From: Bacillota bacterium
Lineage (GTDB): Bacteria; Bacillota; Bacilli; Alicyclobacillales; Alicyclobacillaceae
NCBI GenBank assembly: GCA_021820805.1
Contig: JAKADF010000304.1
Location: 1 to 5,054 of the forward strand
Length of the DNA stretch: 5,054 nt
Reading direction: 5' to 3'
The stretch's first letter is position 1. Each line of letters begins with the position of its first letter. Shown piece by piece: positions 1 through 5,054 of the stretch. The notes under the pieces were generated by a model. It made no database searches, was not told the DNA's origin, and saw nothing but the letters and a program-made list of their open reading frames with translations. The position numbers were made by a program, and so were the translations under genes.

Positions 1-415
1 CTATCCGACTGCAGGACCCGCGGGCTGCTCCAGCTTTGGCACCGTTATGGCAGCTATTCGACTGCAGGACCCGCGGGCTGTTCCGGTTTTGGCACTGTTT
101 CGATCCCTATCCGACTACTGTACCTGCGGGCCGTTCCTGCTTTGGCACTGTTATGGCAGCTATTCGACTGCAGGACTGCGGGCTGTTCCGGCTTTGGGAC
201 TGTTTCGATCCCTATCCGACTACTGTACCTGGGGGCTGTTCCTACTTTGGCACTGTTTTGGTCCCAATCCGACTACTGTACCTGGGGGCCGTTCCGGCCT
301 TGGCACTGTTTTGGTCCCAATCCGACTGCTGTACCTGCGGGCCGTTCCTGCTTTGGCACTGTTTCGATCCCTATCCACCTGCAGGACCCGCGGGCTGTTC
401 CGGTTTTGGCACCGT
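1..415. repeat. Degenerate 53-bp tandem repeat array (about 8 units)
   Basis: Eight head-to-tail units start at 1, 54, 107, 160, 212, 265, 318 and 371. Seven are complete. All complete units are 53 bp except the fourth, which is 52 bp through a one-base loss near 176. The last unit breaks off at about 415. A unit reads approximately CTATCCGACTGCAGGACCCG, then CGGGCTGTTCCGGTTTTGGC, then ACTGTTTCGATCC. The best conserved core is TTTGGCACTGTT. Unit 2 is about 58% G+C, clearly richer than the genes to the right. Variants are mosaic: the inter-unit joint comes in several types that recur 105-106 bp apart. No unique spacers separate the units, so this is not CRISPR. The unit lacks TAA, TAG and TGA on the plus strand, so long open frames of 113-152 codons cross it in all three plus frames. 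None has a ribosome binding site and I do not call them genes. The array begins at the window edge and may extend to the left. Confidence 0.93.
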
Positions 416-442
416 ACCGCACCTCGTCAAGTCGACAACCTG

Positions 443-481
443 AAAAGATGGCGTGCATTTTTGAAGTGCACGCCATCTTTT
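443..481. terminator. Bidirectional rho-independent terminator downstream of the YjcZ-like gene
   Basis: A perfect 15-bp inverted repeat, AAAAGATGGCGTGCA (443-457) and TGCACGCCATCTTTT (467-481), encloses a 9-base loop. The A-run on one arm and T-run on the other give a U-tract in either direction. It begins about 20 bp after the stop codon of the minus-strand YjcZ-like gene, the normal position for that gene's terminator. It would also stop any rightward transcript leaving the tandem repeat array. Confidence 0.9.
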
Positions 482-501
482 GAACCTAATGTGATTCAAA
501 A

Positions 502-609
502 TTAGTAAGCTGCTCCGCCATAAGCTCCTGGTACAAGTAAGAAGAACAACACAAAGATAATCAGAAATACAACAGCCCACGCAGTATAAGCACCAAATGT
601 ACCGTACAT
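502..609 (-). CDS. YjcZ-like 35-residue sporulation-type mini-membrane protein
   Basis: This is a very short gene of 35 codons plus TAA. It starts with ATG (607-609), preceded by a near-perfect Shine-Dalgarno, TAAGGAGGTT (minus strand, 617-626), at suitable spacing. The product begins MYGTFGAYTAW, has one hydrophobic helix at about residues 10-26 (AVVFLIIFVLFFLLV), and ends in a short Gly/Ala/Tyr tail (PGAYGGAAY). This plan of an aromatic/Gly N-terminus, one membrane helix and a small-residue tail is that of the YjcZ/YnzE-type small proteins, which are abundant in Bacilli and are annotated as sporulation proteins. Their molecular role is poorly defined; by family they are expected to sit in the forespore, coat or membrane. 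The strong terminator just downstream and the strong RBS argue that the gene is real and highly translated. Family assignment rests on pattern only, because so short a sequence gives weak homology. It could instead be another class of single-pass small protein. Confidence 0.82.
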   Translation of the reverse strand: MYGTFGAYTAWAVVFLIIFVLFFLLVPGAYGGAAY

Positions 610-837
610 CGGCGTAACCTCCTTACTTCAATCCCGTGATTTTACACTTTACGTAAAACAAAAAGGAGTCGAGACGGCGAATGTCCTTCAATATCCAAAC
701 ACGTGTCGCTTCAGGAAGGCCTTCTGGCTTGTAAGTATCGGACTACACTGCAGACAGATACAGATGACGTATCGGATTGCCGCTGCACGCTCTGCACGCT
801 CTGCTGGTCTACACGCTCTGATTGTTGGTATCTTTAT
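610..837. other. Intergenic region with the probable YjcZ-like promoter
   Basis: This 228-bp gap between the SDR stop and the YjcZ-like start has no credible gene. It must hold the promoter of the YjcZ-like gene. On the minus strand the only hexamer near consensus is TAAAAT (639-644), with no good -35 partner, which would suit a sporulation sigma factor. A perfect 10-bp palindrome TTTACGTAAA (648-657) lies just upstream of it. Further right there are two adjacent copies of GCACGCTCT (785-793, 794-802), a near copy at 811-819, and two copies of GTATCGGA (735-742, 769-776). A plus-strand 17-codon frame at 681-734 follows AAAAAGGAG, but the 13-base spacing is too long to support a call. Confidence 0.5.
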
Positions 838-1605
838 CTACTCTTCATATATCATCTTTATTGTCATGCCCCCGTCTATTACAAGGTTTGTCCCTGTAAT
901 GAACCCAGCACTGTCATCTGCAAGAAATAAACAAGCTTGTGCTATGTCTAAGGGAGTACCAACGCGCCCTGCCGGATGCTGTAATTCATCTTCTCGAGAA
1001 TGAACCGGAACCACCTTTTTTGCAGATTTCTTCCAATCGGAGACTTCAATCCAACCTGGGCTTATGGAGTTTACTCTAACTTTCGGTCCAAAGCTTACAG
1101 CCAATGAATGCGTTAAAGACAAGATTCCGCCTTTTGCAGCAGCATAGGGCTCTGTATTTGGTTCGGACATCAGAGCTCTTGTCGACGCGATGTTAATGAT
1201 TACGCCAGGATTTGCCTTCATCAATTCTTCTCCACAGAATTTTGCCATCATGTATGGACCGCGAAGATTGACGGAGATAATCCTATCCCATTCCATCATC
1301 GTTCGGTCAAATAAGGATTTTGTATCAAAAATGCCGGCGTTGTTTATTACAATATCGATAGATCCAAATTCAGTGACAGTTCTGTTTGCTAAATCTTTTA
1401 CACTTTTTTCAAGTGCTGCATCTGTAGGTACATAGATGGCTCTGCCGCCAAGGCTTCGTATGTACTCAAGATGCTCCATCCCTGCTTCCTCATCAATGTC
1501 AGCAATAACCACAGACGCCCCCGATTTTGCAAACGCAGTGCTGACCGCCATGCCGATACCTTGCGCTCCGCCTGTAACAATAGCTGTCTTGTCGTTAAAA
1601 CTCAC
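838..1605 (-). CDS. Classical short-chain dehydrogenase/reductase (SDR), NAD-type
   Basis: A 255-residue oxidoreductase with a complete classical SDR set. The Rossmann cofactor motif TGGAQGIG spans residues 11-18, and Asp36 ends beta-strand 2. Asp62 contacts the adenine and NNAG lies at 88-91. The catalytic tetrad is Asn113, Ser141, Tyr154 and Lys158 (YAAAK), and PG at 183-184 is followed by the C-terminal DGG at 244-246. An acid at position 36 normally means NAD(H) rather than NADP(H). Length is typical of the FabG/glucose-1-dehydrogenase-like branch, cytosolic and usually tetrameric. The substrate cannot be read from the sequence. I chose the GTG start at 1605 because GGAGGAGGG (1612-1620 on the minus strand) lies about 6 bases upstream and the product then begins SFNDKTAIVTGG, the normal SDR N-terminus. 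An in-frame ATG at 1632 would add nine residues, but it lies at the end of a terminator-like U-tract and has a poorer RBS. It is probably monocistronic. Confidence 0.93.
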   Translation of the reverse strand: MSFNDKTAIVTGGAQGIGMAVSTAFAKSGASVVIADIDEEAGMEHLEYIRSLGGRAIYVPTDAALEKSVKDLANRTVTEFGSIDIVINNAGIFDTKSLFDRTMMEWDRIISVNLRGPYMMAKFCGEELMKANPGVIINIASTRALMSEPNTEPYAAAKGGILSLTHSLAVSFGPKVRVNSISPGWIEVSDWKKSAKKVVPVHSREDELQHPAGRVGTPLDIAQACLFLADDSAGFITGTNLVIDGGMTIKMIYEE

Positions 1606-1632
1606 CTCAATCCCTCCTCCAAAGTCTGACAT

Positions 1633-1672
1633 AAAAATAGACCCTCACCTAGTATCCAAAAGGTAAGAGCCT
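1633..1672 (-). terminator. Terminator-like hairpin after the DUF2512 gene
   Basis: Read on the minus strand, arms AGGCTCTTACCT (1661-1672) and AGGTGAGGGTCT (1639-1650) form a 12-bp stem with three G-U wobbles and a 10-base loop. The stem is followed by ATTTTT (1633-1638). It lies 45 bp beyond the DUF2512 stop codon and directly before the SDR gene, so it probably ends the DUF2512 transcript. The wobbles make it weaker than the hairpin at 443-481, and some read-through into the SDR gene is possible. Confidence 0.55.
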
Positions 1673-1680
1673 CATTTCAA
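1651..1680 (-). promoter_or_regulatory. Candidate sigma-A promoter of the SDR gene
   Basis: On the minus strand TTGAAA (1675-1680; 5 of 6 to TTGACA) and GATACT (1651-1656; 4 of 6 to TATAAT) are separated by 18 bp. Initiation would fall around 1640-1646, giving a leader of about 35-40 bases that carries the GGAGGAGGG ribosome binding site of the GTG start at 1605. The -10 element lies partly in the loop of the terminator-like hairpin at 1633-1672. This is a consensus match by eye only. Confidence 0.35.
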
Positions 1681-1716
1681 TCAATCTGCAAAGATGAATA
1701 TGTTTTTCTTTTGTAC

Positions 1717-2091
1717 TTACCTCGCACGATCTAATAATTTATCAGATCGGAGCACAAAATTATGTGTGCCCATTTCTGCAAAAGTGAGGATAACGCCGCA
1801 GACAAGAGCGGTAAAGAAGTTCATTGTTCCTCCATGCCAAAACTGCGGAAACAGCCAAATGACCAATGTATCAGCTACAAAATCGATAATTAGTGCTGTA
1901 TTGTTTCTCATACCCGGTAAAAATGCCACGTCTGCTAAAACTCCAATAATGGCTACCACTAATGCTGTTGAAAAAACTCCCCAACCATGCAACATTAACG
2001 ATGAGTTAAAATAATGAACAACCCAAAGTACCAACATTGCAAGGACTAGTTTCAGAATAAAGTTAGTCAGGTGCAACACAAGTCTCGGCAT
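1717..2091 (-). CDS. DUF2512 (YndM-like) four-helix membrane protein
   Basis: A 124-residue integral membrane protein with four predicted helices, at about residues 7-27, 36-58, 65-82 and 89-108. The central stretch VLADVAFLPGMRNNT followed by ALIIDFVADTLVIW matches the DUF2512 hallmark, in which the end of helix 2 carries an Asp and a Leu-Pro, then an Asn pair, then helix 3 with an Asp and a VIW segment. B. subtilis YndM is the usual reference. No biochemical function is established for the family; it is confined mainly to Bacilli and sits in the cytoplasmic membrane. The ATG at 2089-2091 is preceded by AAAAGGAG (2101-2108) at 9 bases, a good RBS. The C-terminus is short and basic (LRSDKLLDRAR), fitting a cytoplasmic tail. 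The gene is divergent from the ABC operon and shares a 114-bp intergenic region with it, including a perfect inverted repeat just upstream of its RBS. Confidence 0.85.
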   Translation of the reverse strand: MPRLVLHLTNFILKLVLAMLVLWVVHYFNSSLMLHGWGVFSTALVVAIIGVLADVAFLPGMRNNTALIIDFVADTLVIWLFPQFWHGGTMNFFTALVCGVILTFAEMGTHNFVLRSDKLLDRAR

Positions 2092-2110
2092 GTTTTTCGT
2101 CTCCTTTTAA

Positions 2111-2128
2111 GTTCAGTTTTCACTGAAC
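2111..2128. promoter_or_regulatory. Perfect inverted repeat, candidate operator in divergent intergenic region
   Basis: GTTCAGT (2111-2117) and ACTGAAC (2122-2128) are perfect inverted copies separated by TTTC. The size and symmetry suit a dimeric helix-turn-helix repressor (TetR, MarR or PadR types often control such exporters). The site lies directly upstream of the RBS of the DUF2512 gene and 17 bp upstream of the candidate -35 box of the ABC operon, so it could act on either direction. It has no U-tract, so a terminator is unlikely. The protein that would bind is not in the window. Confidence 0.5.
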
Positions 2129-2145
2129 CACATACCGCTATGCAA

Positions 2146-2173
2146 TTGACGGAGACTGTAACTTGACTATATC
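2146..2173 (+). promoter_or_regulatory. Candidate sigma-A promoter of the ABC exporter operon
   Basis: TTGACG (2146-2151; 5 of 6 to consensus) and TATATC (2168-2173; 4 of 6) are separated by 16 bp. Transcription would start near 2180, leaving a short leader of about 25 bases before the TTG start at 2206. This is the best sigma-A-like pair in the divergent region on this strand. Confidence 0.45.
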
Positions 2174-2205
2174 CCTATTGAACATTTATCTCAGAGGTGG
2201 AGACA

Positions 2206-3945
2206 TTGATAAAGTTGTTTAGGCTTCTTAAACCCTATCGAATATCAATCACATTCGTATTGATTTTTATTTTCTTGCAATCCTTATCCAATTTATATCT
2301 TCCTACCTTGATGTCAGATATCGTGGATTCAGGTGTCATGAAAGGGGACATTCCCTACATTCTCCAAATTGGGGGGTTCATGCTGCTTGTCGCTATTTTG
2401 GGGGTACTATGTTCCATTCTGGCAAGCCTTTTCGCATCTAAAACGTCAACAGGGTTTGGGAAAGTTTTGCGGAGTCTTGTTTTCTCCCATATCGAAGAAT
2501 TCGCACTGCATGAGTTCGACAAATTTGGCACTTCATCTCTTATTACGCGAACAACAAATGATATCACGCAAGTACAACAATTAGTGAACATGATGCTGCG
2601 CATGATGGTTATGGCTCCACTTATGTCCATTGGCGGTATCATTATGGCTGTGTCGACAGATGCGAAACTATCGCTTGTCATTGTCGTGATTGTACCTATT
2701 CTCGGCATTGTCATTTATGCGGTGCTAAAAAAAGGCATTCCTCTATTTAGAGCCATGCAAAAGAAGATTGATACGCTAAATCGAGTATTGCGTGAAAACC
2801 TTACCGGCATCCGAGTTGTACGCTCATTTAATCGAATCAGTTACGAAAAAAGGCGCTTTAATGCCGCAAACCTTGACCTGACAGACACGGCCATTAGAGT
2901 AAATAAAATTATGGCCTCCATGATGCCGCTTATGATGCTAATAATTAATTTATCGACAATCGCGGTCATTTGGTTTGGCGGGATCCGCATTAATAATGGC
3001 GATATGCAAATCGGCAACTTAATGGCATTCATCCAGTACATTATGCAAATTCTGTTTGCCATCATGATGGTAACAATGATGTTTTTCATGATACCCCGTG
3101 CATCTGCATCTGCTGCACGCATCAATGAGGTAATGGATGTAAGTCCAGAGATTCTCGATGCAGATGAAGTAAAGACCCCTTATGAAAATGAAAACGAAAA
3201 TCAAGGCCGCGTTGAATTTCAAAATGTTACATTTTACTATCCAGGTGCACAAGAACCTGCACTTTCCAACATTTCCTTTTGTGCATACCCCGGTGAAATA
3301 ACAGCTATCATTGGAGGTACCGGATCTGGTAAATCATCACTTATAAACCTTATACCTCGATTCTATGATGTTTACTCAGGCAGGATTTTGATTGATGGTA
3401 TAGATGTACGCGACCTAGCACAAGAAACACTCCGATCCAAGATTGGATATGTCCCACAAAAATCGATACTCTTTTCTGGAACGATTGCAGACAATATTCG
3501 CTATGGAAAAGAGGACGCAGCAGATGAAGAAGTTCGATTAGCAGCAGACATTGCACAGGCAACCGAATTTATTCTAGAAATGAAAGATAGCTTCAATTCC
3601 TTAATTACACAAGGCGGGACAAACGTATCTGGCGGACAGAGGCAACGGTTGTCGATTGCACGGGCTTTAGTGAGACACCCGGAAATTTATATTTTTGATG
3701 ACAGCTTTTCTGCACTCGACTTTAAGACTGATGCAAAATTACGACATGCTCTTAAAAAAGTTACAAACAACTGTACGGTTTTCATTGTGGCACAACGAGT
3801 AAGTACAATCATGGATGCAGATAGAATCATCGTACTTGACGACGGGCAAATCGTTGGAATGGGTAAACATTCCGAGTTGATGAATACGTGCGAGATATAC
3901 CATGAAATTGCAGCCTCACAGCTTTCAGAGGGGGAAAGTGCATGA
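2206..3945 (+). CDS. ABC half-transporter, ABCB-type exporter subunit with degenerate ATP site
   Basis: A full-length half-transporter of 579 residues: six-helix exporter domain (helices near 13-32, 52-77, 130-149, 153-174, 237-259 and 272-297), then a nucleotide-binding domain from about residue 335. Motifs numbered from the TTG start are Walker A GGTGSGKS (370-377, Lys376), Q-loop Gln418 (VPQKS), signature VSGGQ (474-478), and Walker B IYIFDD ending Asp498-Asp499. Position 499 is Asp where active ABC ATPases have the catalytic Glu, and the H-loop reads VAQR with Gln530 for His. This is the degenerate half of heterodimeric exporters such as TM287/288 and BmrCD, which move drugs, lipids or peptides out across the cytoplasmic membrane. 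The substrate is not predictable. I chose TTG at 2206, six bases after GAGGTG (2194-2199), giving MIKLFRLLKPYR. An in-frame GTG at 2197 adds three residues but has no RBS. The stop overlaps the next gene by 4 bp (ATGA), implying translational coupling. Confidence 0.93.
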   Translation: MIKLFRLLKPYRISITFVLIFIFLQSLSNLYLPTLMSDIVDSGVMKGDIPYILQIGGFMLLVAILGVLCSILASLFASKTSTGFGKVLRSLVFSHIEEFALHEFDKFGTSSLITRTTNDITQVQQLVNMMLRMMVMAPLMSIGGIIMAVSTDAKLSLVIVVIVPILGIVIYAVLKKGIPLFRAMQKKIDTLNRVLRENLTGIRVVRSFNRISYEKRRFNAANLDLTDTAIRVNKIMASMMPLMMLIINLSTIAVIWFGGIRINNGDMQIGNLMAFIQYIMQILFAIMMVTMMFFMIPRASASAARINEVMDVSPEILDADEVKTPYENENENQGRVEFQNVTFYYPGAQEPALSNISFCAYPGEITAIIGGTGSGKSSLINLIPRFYDVYSGRILIDGIDVRDLAQETLRSKIGYVPQKSILFSGTIADNIRYGKEDAADEEVRLAADIAQATEFILEMKDSFNSLITQGGTNVSGGQRQRLSIARALVRHPEIYIFDDSFSALDFKTDAKLRHALKKVTNNCTVFIVAQRVSTIMDADRIIVLDDGQIVGMGKHSELMNTCEIYHEIAASQLSEGESA

Positions 3946-5054
3946 GTGAAGACTACAAACCATCTTCAAAAGGCCAATTTGGTGCAGGCATGGGCAGAGG
4001 CCACGGCGGCAGGGGACCAGGGATGTGGGGCGCGCGTGGAATCGGGATGCCTATGGAAAAACCCAAAAACTTTAAGGGCACATTATTGCGGCTTATGCGT
4101 TACTTACTCCCTTACAAATTTCGTCTCTTCGCTGTGCTGTTAGCATCGGTTCTCAGCATGATATTCAGCATCATCAGCCCAAAACTTATTGGAAACACCA
4201 TTACTATACTTTTTAACGGTATGATGATGAAAATCAAAGGTGTTTCAGGAGCCAAAATCGATTTCAACTCAATCTGGCATATTATTCTTATTCTAGGTGT
4301 TTTGTATATCTTAAGTTCCCTATTCACTTACATTCAACAATACGCTATGGCAATAATTGCTCAAAAGACAATTTACGAGCTTCGAAAAGAAGTAAATGAC
4401 AAACTATCGCGTCTGCCTCTTAATTTCTATGATTCACGACCAACAGGAGAGGTTTTAAGTCGATTTGTGAATGACTTTGACAATATTAGCAACACACTGC
4501 AACAAAGCCTGACGCAGTTTATTTCATCTACCGTCCAATTTCTTGGCGTTATCGTCATGATGCTCACAATCAGCCCCCTCATGACCCTTGTAATTTTCCT
4601 GACACTTCCACTTAGTTTCATAATCACTACGAGGGTTGCGAAACGGTCTCAAACTAATTTTATGGGTCAGCAAAAATACCTTGGGGAACTAAACAGTCAT
4701 ATTGAGGAGATGATTACAGGCCATACGATTGTGAAGGCATTCGGTTACGAGCAAAAATCAATTAGGAGATTCAATGAAATTAATGATAACCTATACGAAT
4801 CCGGCTGGAAGGCCCAATTTGTTTCCGGCATCATTATGCCGATGATGAACTTCGTCGGCAACATCGGCTTTGTGCTCGTTAGTGTTATCGGTGGAATCCT
4901 GGTGACAAAGCGTACAATCGAAATTGGTGATATTCAAGCATTTATTCAATACGCAAGGCAGTTTTCCCAGCCTATTACGCAACTAGCAAGCATTGCGAAT
5001 ATTATTCAATCTACTGTGGCGTCATCCGAGCGTGTGTTCGAACTTCTCGATGAA
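3942..5054 (+). CDS. ABC half-transporter, second exporter subunit (3' end cut by window)
   Basis: An open frame of 371 codons runs off the right edge without a stop. It holds the complete transmembrane domain and ends ERVFELLDE, just before the linker to the nucleotide-binding domain expected beyond 5054. Residues 10-40 form a Gly/Met/Arg-rich leader (GMGRGHGGRGPGMWG), followed by EKPKNFKGTLLRLMRYLLPYK. This N-terminal layout is typical of the second subunit of YfiBC/TM287-288-like heterodimers. Helices lie near 59-85, 112-136, 193-211, 213-231, 295-318 and 330-355. The stretch FYDSRPTGEVLSR (162-174) fits intracellular coupling helix 1, and GHTIVKAFGYE (260-270) is the usual TM4-TM5 cytoplasmic segment. 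The ATG at 3942 overlaps the upstream TGA and is preceded by GAGGGGGA (3928-3935). From the family, this subunit should carry the active Walker B Glu and H-loop His that its partner lacks; that part cannot be seen here. Confidence 0.93.
   Translation, partial: MSEDYKPSSKGQFGAGMGRGHGGRGPGMWGARGIGMPMEKPKNFKGTLLRLMRYLLPYKFRLFAVLLASVLSMIFSIISPKLIGNTITILFNGMMMKIKGVSGAKIDFNSIWHIILILGVLYILSSLFTYIQQYAMAIIAQKTIYELRKEVNDKLSRLPLNFYDSRPTGEVLSRFVNDFDNISNTLQQSLTQFISSTVQFLGVIVMMLTISPLMTLVIFLTLPLSFIITTRVAKRSQTNFMGQQKYLGELNSHIEEMITGHTIVKAFGYEQKSIRRFNEINDNLYESGWKAQFVSGIIMPMMNFVGNIGFVLVSVIGGILVTKRTIEIGDIQAFIQYARQFSQPITQLASIANIIQSTVASSERVFELLDE

Noticed and set aside
37..157. Sigma-54 promoter-like TGGCAC-N5-TGGC in repeat units 1 and 3 (37-51, 143-157)
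   Set aside because: The GG-N10-GC spacing fits, but the -12 box is TGGC rather than TTGC, most other units lack it, and no plus-strand gene follows before the terminator.
1..415. CRISPR array
   Set aside because: The 53-bp units are contiguous and differ by scattered substitutions; there are no unique spacers and no cas genes.
1..505. Three overlapping plus-strand open frames (36-443, 47-505, 142-483) as protein genes
   Set aside because: They are one repeat read in three registers, have no ribosome binding site, run through the terminator hairpin, and one runs into the YjcZ-like gene on the other strand.
715..724. Palindrome GAAGGCCTTC as a terminator for the SDR gene
   Set aside because: It has no loop and no U-tract on either strand, and it lies more than 110 bp after the SDR stop.
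681..734. Plus-strand 17-codon frame after AAAAAGGAG
   Set aside because: The spacing of 13 bases is too long, the peptide (MSFNIQTRVASGRPSGL) has no recognisable feature, and it lies in the minus-strand YjcZ-like promoter region.
703..930. Plus-strand frames 703-930 and 764-1003 as Cys-rich small proteins
   Set aside because: They overlap the 3' end of the well-supported SDR gene on the other strand and have no RBS or family match.
1694..2014. Plus-strand 106-codon frame opposite the DUF2512 gene
   Set aside because: It is antisense to a gene with a clear family pattern and good RBS.
3946..4143. 65-codon frame directly after the first ABC gene
   Set aside because: It is a frame-shifted shadow of the second ABC subunit, whose own frame starts at 3942 and is open to the window edge.

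Overview
This window most likely comes from a spore-forming member of the Bacillota (Bacilli) of moderate to low GC. The evidence is strong AGGAGG-type ribosome binding sites, a YjcZ-like mini-membrane protein, a YndM-like DUF2512 membrane protein, and a two-gene half-transporter ABC operon of the kind common in Bacilli. The genus cannot be fixed from the sequence. No mobile element, tRNA, rRNA or CRISPR array is visible.

Layout. Positions 1-415 hold a GC-rich array of eight degenerate 53-bp tandem repeats with no convincing gene; it may continue past the left edge. A 15-bp perfect hairpin terminator (443-481) separates the array from three genes on the minus strand. Read in their own direction these are the DUF2512/YndM-like membrane protein (1717-2091), a classical short-chain dehydrogenase/reductase (838-1605) and a 35-residue YjcZ-like peptide (502-609). 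A terminator-like hairpin lies between the DUF2512 gene and the SDR gene, so these are probably separate transcription units. A second, divergent unit starts near 2206 on the plus strand: an ABC half-transporter (2206-3945) and a second ABC half-transporter (from 3942, cut by the right edge), overlapping by ATGA.

How the genes work together. The two ABC genes almost certainly form a heterodimeric type IV (ABCB-like) exporter of the TM287/288, BmrCD and YfiBC type. The first subunit carries the degenerate ATP site: Asp replaces the catalytic Glu after Walker B, and Gln replaces the H-loop His. The intergenic region shared with the DUF2512 gene contains a perfect inverted repeat (GTTCAGT-N4-ACTGAAC) that could be an operator for one or both directions. 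No regulator gene lies in the window. The SDR and YjcZ-like genes have no evident functional link to the exporter.

The least explained element is the 53-bp array. Its unit has no plus-strand stop codon and a length that is not a multiple of three. All three plus frames are therefore open across it and encode cyclic versions of the same 53-residue period. It is probably a non-coding minisatellite, but it deserves a check.
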